Assembly: GCF_001420715.1 (NCBI RefSeq)
Contig: NZ_LJJC01000015.1
Location: 212,242 to 276,241 of the forward strand
From: Heyndrickxia shackletonii
GTDB taxonomy: Bacteria; Bacillota; Bacilli; Bacillales; Bacillaceae_C
Direction: 5' to 3'
DNA: 64,000 bases
Translations under genes and position numbers: made by a program
Part shown: positions 58,046 to 64,000 of the stretch, piece by piece
Layout of the letters: every line of letters begins with the position of its first letter
Position numbering within the stretch: position 1 is the first letter of the stretch
The notes under the pieces: generated by a model
What the model was told of the DNA's origin: nothing
The model's input: only the letters and a program-made list of their open reading frames with translations
The model's database searches: none

Positions 58046-60274
58046 CTAAATCTGTTTTAATAAATATTCACATACGTTATTCGAACGAAGTCTAGCTGCC
58101 ACAAAAGGGGGCTGTACTCCTTTTGCGCCTTCGAGCGGAAGTCCCAGCCATAAAATTTTATCGTCAATAATCACAAAAGGAAACGGAAATCTTTGGTCAA
58201 TCCAGACATCACAGCTTCTCCACTTTTGATTGGAAATAACGGTCAATTTAATTTGTTTTCCTCTATTTATTAACTGTCTATTCCATTCTTCGGATAACTT
58301 GGTACCCTCTGGAAGGGAGATGGTAATCGATGACGTTGCCGATCTCAGGTCTTGAAAAACCGCTTCCACTTTTCGCGCATGAATCCACCTTAATTTTTGG
58401 TGTTGATTTCGAATCCATGAACCTATTTCTTTCGTTGTGACCGTTTGTTTGTTCCGAACCTGATGGTCAACAAGTTTTCGAAGTGTTTTTCCTTTATATA
58501 GGTGGCTTTCGATAAAATTTCTGTTGCTAACGTGCAGAAATTTCCCTTTCGTTCTCGTAATCGCTACGTTAATCAATCGTTCACTGTCCTTGCCGGTGAC
58601 TAGCATACCGGCTCGATCTTGCGGGGTACTATCGACCGTATCAAATATCATCACATCCCGTTCACTCCCCTGGAATCGGTGGACAGTAGCAGCAATAATA
58701 TCCGCCCCGCTGCGCTCTTTCTCATATATCTCCTCAAGAAGCATTTCCATAAGATTCGCCTGTGCACGGTAAGGTGTCACATACCCAATTGATTTTGCCC
58801 CACCCAAATATGACTCATGAATCAATTGAAAAGACAGCAATAGTTGCCATAGATTAAATCTGGAATTAGTTGTTTTATCACTTACACAATGCAAGCCCGT
58901 GAAACTTGTATCTATAAGCACAGCAGCTTGATCTTTAAAAGGAGCGAGACGAGTAACGCTATTTCTGCTTTTAGAAACACTTTCGTGATCTCCAACAAGA
59001 GAATGGTAGATGTATCGATTGGTAAAAGCTGAAATATCCGGGTGCATCCTCCGCTGTTCTTTTAATAAAAAGAGCTGAGGGTGAAGCTTCCCTTCATTCA
59101 ACCATTCCACCACACCTGCCTTATGGAACACATCCTCTTTTAGCCATTCGGAAACAAGCGGATTCCTGCTTGAAGCAATCGGAGGCAATTGCTTGAAGTC
59201 ACCGCAAATAATGACCCGCTTTCCTAAGGCCGCGGCAAAAGCTGCCTGTGGCACATAGGCCATACTTGCTTCATCGAGGATGACGATGTCATAATCCGGT
59301 TCATAAACAGCGCTGTCACTTGCCGCCTTTGCCAGCGTCGTTCCTACTATGAACGCATCTTTAACTAATTGGACTTCTTTCTTCCGAATTTTTTCCAGTA
59401 TCCTAGAAAACTTTGTTTCTAGTTCCAGCAGATGTTCCGAATCTCGTTTACTGAAAGAATTGGCCAAGTCTTGCTTTAAGTGACGTCTTTCTTCACCTAG
59501 TCTCTCTCTATCCTGTGCAAGTAGGGGGTCCTGCTTTTCAATAAGCAGATTTGCGGTAATTTCGTGATGGGCAGATAACGTTTCCCCGATGTTTCCGCCG
59601 TAGCGAAGCACATCCCCTTCTCGGAATCTTTTTTTCTTTTTAATAAAATCTGTCAGTTCACCCATCAAAACGTCGACAGCTTGATTGCTATGCGATAAAA
59701 TCAACACTTTTTTCTTCTGAAAATATTTGTTTGCTGCAGTTCTTGCCAAGGTGTAGGTCTTTCCGGTACCTGGAGGCCCCCAGACGAACGTGGCAGGATT
59801 GTATTTAGACCTCAAAATCAATTCATGGACATTACTCTTGATCTTCGCCTTAGGATGTTTAGTTTCCATGGAAGGATTCATCAATCTCTTCACTCGCAGC
59901 CGCTTTTGTTTGCTTTTCTTGATTTCATCCAAGCGCTCTATTAATTGTTCTAGCAATTCCCAAGGGTCATGCAGCAGATTTGCATCCGGGATGAGATCGC
60001 CAAAGTTTTGTTCTAACTCAAGAATAACTCCCCTGCCTTCTGAGGAAAGTATCTTTCCACTACTTTTCATCGTTCCCCATTCCAATTTTATGGATGAACC
60101 AACCGGTATCCTTAATGAGATAGCTGTATCAAAATAATAGCTATAAGGGCCGTCATTTGATAACAGCCTTCCATTTGTAACAGAATAGCGGCTTCCGCCA
60201 AATTTTTTTAAGTGATTAATCTCATGTTGCAGTGCGTTCTGCCATTCTTTTATATACGTTTTCGTTGTTGTCAT
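58046..60274 (-). CDS. Upf1-like SF1 helicase with degenerate PLD-like C-terminus
   Basis: 742 aa; start set at ATG 60272-60274 behind AAGGTG. N-terminal beta domain (about 1-110), then SF1 motifs: I VWGPPGTGKTYTLAR, Ia ILSHSNQAVDVLMGEL, II DIVILDEASMAYVPQ, III CGDFKQLPPIA, IV/V IGYVTPYRAQANLM and ATVHRFQGSERDVMIFDTV, VI INVAITRTKGKFLHV. A Lys/Glu-rich coiled insert lies between Ia and II. The last about 120 residues (VEAVFQDLRSATSSITISLP to FPFVIIDDKILWLGLPLEG) resemble a phospholipase D-like domain, but the HxK residues are replaced. A DNA/RNA helicase or translocase, partner unknown. Confidence 0.88.
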   Translation of the reverse strand: MTTTKTYIKEWQNALQHEINHLKKFGGSRYSVTNGRLLSNDGPYSYYFDTAISLRIPVGSSIKLEWGTMKSSGKILSSEGRGVILELEQNFGDLIPDANLLHDPWELLEQLIERLDEIKKSKQKRLRVKRLMNPSMETKHPKAKIKSNVHELILRSKYNPATFVWGPPGTGKTYTLARTAANKYFQKKKVLILSHSNQAVDVLMGELTDFIKKKKRFREGDVLRYGGNIGETLSAHHEITANLLIEKQDPLLAQDRERLGEERRHLKQDLANSFSKRDSEHLLELETKFSRILEKIRKKEVQLVKDAFIVGTTLAKAASDSAVYEPDYDIVILDEASMAYVPQAAFAAALGKRVIICGDFKQLPPIASSRNPLVSEWLKEDVFHKAGVVEWLNEGKLHPQLFLLKEQRRMHPDISAFTNRYIYHSLVGDHESVSKSRNSVTRLAPFKDQAAVLIDTSFTGLHCVSDKTTNSRFNLWQLLLSFQLIHESYLGGAKSIGYVTPYRAQANLMEMLLEEIYEKERSGADIIAATVHRFQGSERDVMIFDTVDSTPQDRAGMLVTGKDSERLINVAITRTKGKFLHVSNRNFIESHLYKGKTLRKLVDHQVRNKQTVTTKEIGSWIRNQHQKLRWIHARKVEAVFQDLRSATSSITISLPEGTKLSEEWNRQLINRGKQIKLTVISNQKWRSCDVWIDQRFPFPFVIIDDKILWLGLPLEGAKGVQPPFVAARLRSNNVCEYLLKQI

Positions 60275-60458
60275 TTGCTTCACCTTGTCATTTACTACTT
60301 ATAAGAAAGGTAGTTATACCTATATCTATTCTTATTAGGACATTGTCCTTACTTCTTTCGCTCATAAGTTCATACTCTATCATACAATAATTAGACTCAT
60401 AGAATAACGTAAATCCATATAATTGGAATTTTAAAAAACGGAAGTAGATGGAAAAGAT

Positions 60459-60512
60459 AAAGGTGCTATCCAAATAGTAAGATTTTCTTACTTCCTGGAT
60501 AGCACCTGTTTT
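60459..60512 (-). terminator. Terminator of the protease gene
   Basis: AGGTGCTATCC / GGATAGCACCT arms with further inner pairing GTAAGA / TCTTAC, followed on the minus strand by TTTATCTTTT. Confidence 0.75.
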
Positions 60513-60570
60513 AATTCCGTTTTTTTTACATAACCTTATTTTTTTCCTTGTTTTGAAACAGAAACTTTAC

Positions 60571-62241
60571 TTAGTAAATTCCCACTGCATCAAATCCAGA
60601 ATTTGCAGCAGCTTCTTCTGCACTTCCTTCCCCATATAAATCAATTGCAGACTGAACAATAGCCTTACGTGCGTCACTAAAATTGGAATTTGGAGTTAAA
60701 TAAACGGATATTGCTCGATAATAAATTTGTCCTAATTTCTTTCTTCCAATTTCCTGACCAATTAAGTATGCGGCATGGTTCGTAATCGAGGAGTTCACAT
60801 GGACACCGCCGTTATCTACTGATTGCGGCATATTATAATATTCCTTCATATGTGCCGGATAAACTCCGCTGCCATATGCAGCTCTTTGTGCATTACTAAC
60901 TACAACACTATTTGGATCACTCATACTGCGCAATCTCGTTACACCATTGGCTTTAGCAGCCGGTGCCATAATCTCCTCGCCTATTTCCCAATCTTTATCG
61001 TCAACGAGTGCACCAAAGACGTCTGTAAAGGATTCATTAAGCGCTCCAGGTTGATTGCGATATACTAAGTTTGCGGTATGGGAAATAACACCATGAGTCA
61101 TCTCGTGGGCAGCAACGTCAAGACCTGCAGATAGTGAAATAAAGAACTCACCGTCTCCATCACCATAGGTCATCCAAGCACCATTCCAGAAAGCATTATT
61201 ATAGTTTTTATCATAGTGAACATAGGAGTTAATAGCCATCCCTTTCCCATCAAGGGAATTTCGGCCATGTTCCTTCAGATAGTATTCATATACCTTCTCT
61301 GAATTATAGTGTGCATCCACTGCAGCTCGATCATAATCACCGATAAATGCAGCAGAATTCCCAACATAAAGAGTATCATTTTTAGTATTCGTGTCATTTT
61401 TAGAATCGAACGTAAATATACCTCCAAGATTCTCATGTGCCAAATCTGCTAAAGCAAACTTTGTTCCAGATTTCGGTTCCTTCACTTGGGAGATATGTAA
61501 ATCCCTGTGAGCCCCATGCACACCTTTTCCAACACCATTTTGTGGTTTGAATTCATCAAAATCCATTATACCGTTATACTTATCAATGACTTCTCCCGTT
61601 TTTGCATCCACATAGACAAACCAATTACCAGGTTCATCCCCCATGAAGTTAACATTCACTTTATAAGCTGTATGATTTTCCCCTTCAAAAGGATAAACCA
61701 CAAGCTCAGAAGTTGGTTCATATGTCAGTTCGTCAGGAGCATTAACAGAGGTTAATGCGGTCTTTAGTGCATCATCACTACTTAAAGAAGCAGTAGTGTC
61801 CACAGTACCATCGTCAATCGTCTGATTGATTCGTCCATTGACGGATACTACTTCATTATTCTTATTAAAATGAACAATAACTTCTGATCCTTCTACATTA
61901 AGTCCATTTATTGTCTGATTGAAACGGACATGCGTCATACCAAGTTTATCTTTTTCTGTACTTTTTACTTTAAGATTTTTATCTGGATGTTTTATTCCGG
62001 TTTTATCTTCGTTTTTCTTCAAATAATTTAATGCATTGGAAGAAGTGCTAGAAGAGAATTTCTCTGTAAATCGATCCTTCACAAAAAAAGGAACACTTGC
62101 TTTCTCATTCCACTTTTTAGCAACTTGTACACTACTAACCACCTTCGAATCAATAGGCTTCGCAAATACACCACTTAATGGGATAGAACCTACCAAAATC
62201 ACTGACGACAGAGCTACAGGTACAATAAACTTTTTCTTCAA
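60571..62241 (-). CDS. npr: Neutral metalloprotease (thermolysin/bacillolysin family M4)
   Basis: 556 aa from TTG 62241 behind AAAGGGGGAATAGAG. Signal peptide KKKFIVPVALSSVILVGSIP ending near VFA; FTP and PepSY propeptide to about residue 235. The mature enzyme follows with the zinc site VAAHEMTHGVISHTANLVYR (His379, Glu380, His383) and NESFTDVFGALVDD (third ligand Glu403), and DNGGVHVNSSITNHAAYL containing the catalytic His. Length and order match secreted bacillolysins that degrade external protein. A nutritional, post-exponential role is typical. Confidence 0.95.
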   Translation of the reverse strand: MKKKFIVPVALSSVILVGSIPLSGVFAKPIDSKVVSSVQVAKKWNEKASVPFFVKDRFTEKFSSSTSSNALNYLKKNEDKTGIKHPDKNLKVKSTEKDKLGMTHVRFNQTINGLNVEGSEVIVHFNKNNEVVSVNGRINQTIDDGTVDTTASLSSDDALKTALTSVNAPDELTYEPTSELVVYPFEGENHTAYKVNVNFMGDEPGNWFVYVDAKTGEVIDKYNGIMDFDEFKPQNGVGKGVHGAHRDLHISQVKEPKSGTKFALADLAHENLGGIFTFDSKNDTNTKNDTLYVGNSAAFIGDYDRAAVDAHYNSEKVYEYYLKEHGRNSLDGKGMAINSYVHYDKNYNNAFWNGAWMTYGDGDGEFFISLSAGLDVAAHEMTHGVISHTANLVYRNQPGALNESFTDVFGALVDDKDWEIGEEIMAPAAKANGVTRLRSMSDPNSVVVSNAQRAAYGSGVYPAHMKEYYNMPQSVDNGGVHVNSSITNHAAYLIGQEIGRKKLGQIYYRAISVYLTPNSNFSDARKAIVQSAIDLYGEGSAEEAAANSGFDAVGIY

Positions 62242-62744
62242 CTCTATTCCCCCTTTATTTTACTCACCATAATTATAAATAATAGGAAAATAATTTACAT
62301 GAATACTTAGAATTATTTTAATTTTTAAAATAATAGCAATAAAATCCTATAAAACTTGCTGTAATAGGTAGAATGAATCGTATGACATTAATAATATGTT
62401 GTTAAATGAATGGAATTTTCTATTGCAATTGTCGTTGCTTATAAAACCTAATAATAGAAATAGGGGACTTTACCATTTAATTAGGAGTATGAAAGGTAGA
62501 ATGATAGTTGGTTTGGCAGAGTGCCTATGTCAGCATACACAAGAACAAATCTGAGTAAAGTTGCAAGACCATTTAACAGGGAATTCCCCAAACTCTTAGC
62601 CTGGGAAACAAAAACTCGCTTACATTTTTTCAGCTGTAATTACTAATGAAGTTTCATTTTCTACTCACCAATAGTATTAAGTCGAAAAAAGAGGAATTCA
62701 CCTACCATTTCACGAAATATTACCTATAACGAAAGGAGGATTTT
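62242..62744. other. Divergent intergenic region
   Basis: About 500 bases between the protease and the oligopeptidase, both transcribed outward. AT-rich near the protease (likely its promoter) and mixed beyond 62460. No gene or repeat recognised. Confidence 0.4.
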
Positions 62745-64000
62745 ATGAAACCACCTATAGCAAAACGCATTCCTCATCCCCATGAATTGCATGGCGATGT
62801 ACGCGAAGACGACTTTTATTGGCTCAGGGATCGCACCAATCCGGAGGTCATCCATTATTTAGAGGAAGAAAATCGGTATTACGATGAAATCATGCGCCCA
62901 TTGGAGAAACAAACCGAACTAATTTATCAAAGCATGCTTGACCGTGTTCCCGATTCAGAAGTGAAAGTGCCGGTGCAGCATGGACCATACTTCTACTATT
63001 CCCGTTTGGACAAAAACAAGCAATATCCAATCTATGCACGTAAGCAGGCGACAAGCCGAGATCTTTTGCCAAAAGTGCCAGAGGAAGTAGTGCTTGATCT
63101 AAATGAATTAGCCAAAGATGGTGAATATTTAAGCGTAACGATGCAGCGTATGAGTACCGATCATAACCGCCTCGCTTATTTGGAGAATCGGGATGGCACG
63201 GACCGATATACCATCCATGTCAAGGACATGAAAACTGGCGAGCTTCTGTCCGACCGAATTCCAGATGTCTTTTTATATGGCAGTATGGAATGGAGCAGGT
63301 GCGGGGAATACATTTTTTACATTACCGTTGATAAAAGTCAACGCCCATACCAGTTGTGGCGCCATCGTTTAGGCAGTGATGTGGAAAATGATCAGCTGAT
63401 TTTTGAAGAAAAAGATATTACTTTTACCTTAAGTATGTATAAATCATTAAGTGGTAAATTTATTTTTGTACATTCAAGATCGAAAACGACGAGCGAGATT
63501 CGCATGATAGATGCTGATTCCCCGTTATCACCTTTACAGCTATTAGATGGACGGCGAGAGGGATTAGAATATGATGTCGAGCATTGGGGAGATGAACTGC
63601 TCATCCTGACAAACGAAGGGGCACCGAACTTTCAGTTACTCCGTTGCCCTCTAGGTGACCTCGATTCACGGGTAAAAGTCGCCCCGTATAACGAAGATCA
63701 CTATCTTCAAGCCATGTACCCTTTTCGAGATGCATTGCTTATCTTTGGACGCGAGAACGGGTTGACGCAAATCTGGGTACTTCGTGAAGGAGAGTTACAG
63801 CGAATTGAATGGGATGAACCTCTTTACACCGTGTCGATTTTATCCGATCAAAGCTATGAGACAGCGGAAGTATTAATCCAATATGAATCCTTGCTCACAC
63901 CTAAAACAACTTACGGGCTGAATCTCCTTACTGGAGAGAAGCAACTTTTGCAAGTTGCTCCTGTCAGCGGAGAATATGATCGTTCCCGTTTTCGTCAAGA
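62745..64000 (+). CDS. ptrB: S9 family oligopeptidase (PtrB-like), cut by window edge
   Basis: 418 codons are present from ATG 62745 behind AAAGGAGG; the gene runs past the edge. PIAKRIPHPHELHGDVREDD, FYWLRDRTNPEVIHYLEEEN and RYYDEIMRPLEKQTELIYQS are the N-terminal signature of oligopeptidase B. The visible part is the seven-bladed propeller (blades such as RLAYLENRDGTDRYTIHVKD, YIFYITVDKSQRPYQLWRHR, KFIFVHSRSKTTSEIRMIDA). The serine hydrolase domain lies outside the window. Cleaves peptides after basic residues. Confidence 0.9.
   Translation, partial: MKPPIAKRIPHPHELHGDVREDDFYWLRDRTNPEVIHYLEEENRYYDEIMRPLEKQTELIYQSMLDRVPDSEVKVPVQHGPYFYYSRLDKNKQYPIYARKQATSRDLLPKVPEEVVLDLNELAKDGEYLSVTMQRMSTDHNRLAYLENRDGTDRYTIHVKDMKTGELLSDRIPDVFLYGSMEWSRCGEYIFYITVDKSQRPYQLWRHRLGSDVENDQLIFEEKDITFTLSMYKSLSGKFIFVHSRSKTTSEIRMIDADSPLSPLQLLDGRREGLEYDVEHWGDELLILTNEGAPNFQLLRCPLGDLDSRVKVAPYNEDHYLQAMYPFRDALLIFGRENGLTQIWVLREGELQRIEWDEPLYTVSILSDQSYETAEVLIQYESLLTPKTTYGLNLLTGEKQLLQVAPVSGEYDRSRFRQ

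Noticed and set aside
58046-62241. Helicase as part of a defence island
   Set aside because: Neighbours are a housekeeping dehydrogenase and a secreted protease; no nuclease, methylase or toxin genes are near.

Overview
The window looks like chromosomal DNA of an AT-rich, spore-forming Bacillaceae (Bacillus in the broad sense). The signs are purine-rich GGAGG ribosome sites with frequent TTG/GTG starts, two YjcZ-type sporulation micro-proteins, a YjfB-type protein, a SigZ-like sigma factor, a CitS/CitT/CitM set with a canonical CcpA cre box, a thermolysin-type protease and a RocA/PruA-type dehydrogenase. I could not fix genus or species. No rRNA, tRNA, CRISPR array, phage module or intact transposase was seen.

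Region 1 (1-14 kb) is an accessory array of small, mostly single-gene units, nearly all on the minus strand: tiny membrane proteins, two DUF3916 paralogues, DinB-like, MmcQ/YjbR, probable DUF4304, P-loop kinase, GNAT, ABM and a darcynin-like protein, ending in a DUF1048/DUF1048/PadR cluster. Almost every gene is followed by a copy of one dispersed repeat. In the transcript direction it reads: a right core (AACTAACGGGTGCAAGAG-like), a hairpin of variable sequence ending in a T-run, then a left core (TTATTCGACTAACGGGGCAG followed by TTTAGTTGAA). The two cores are imperfect direct repeats. Gene order, cassette size and the ends of one duplicated gene fragment make the region resemble a cassette array, although no recombinase is visible.

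Region 2 (14-30 kb) mixes ordinary metabolic genes (quinone-oxidoreductase-like; LysR divergent from a tautomerase/MFS/nitronate monooxygenase operon; SigZ divergent from an aldo/keto reductase) with more repeat-bounded accessory genes, short sporulation genes and decayed genes (VOC, HHH/Cdd1-like, DinB, duplicated hypothetical gene, IS-like segment). Region 3 (30-38 kb) holds small enzymes, a glutamate decarboxylase with an unusual Tyr/Pro-rich N-terminal extension, an Rrf2/TrxR-like pair and an MGT-type glycosyltransferase.

Region 4 (38-44 kb) is a Lac-family PTS operon (IIB, IIA, IIC, GH1 phospho-glycosidase, PRD regulator) behind an 18-bp perfect palindrome. Its GH1 enzyme has Gln in place of the usual acid/base Glu. 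Region 5 (44-64 kb) is mostly core-like: DUF1835 protein, beta-helix protein, Lin0512, AIM24, AEC transporter, citrate transporter with two-component system, amino-acid permease plus SDR, delta-1-pyrroline-5-carboxylate dehydrogenase, a Upf1-like helicase with a degenerate PLD-like tail, a neutral protease and the start of an S9 oligopeptidase. The repeat family of region 1 is not seen beyond about 29 kb. Two other palindromic repeat elements occur at 31.8 and 47.0 kb.
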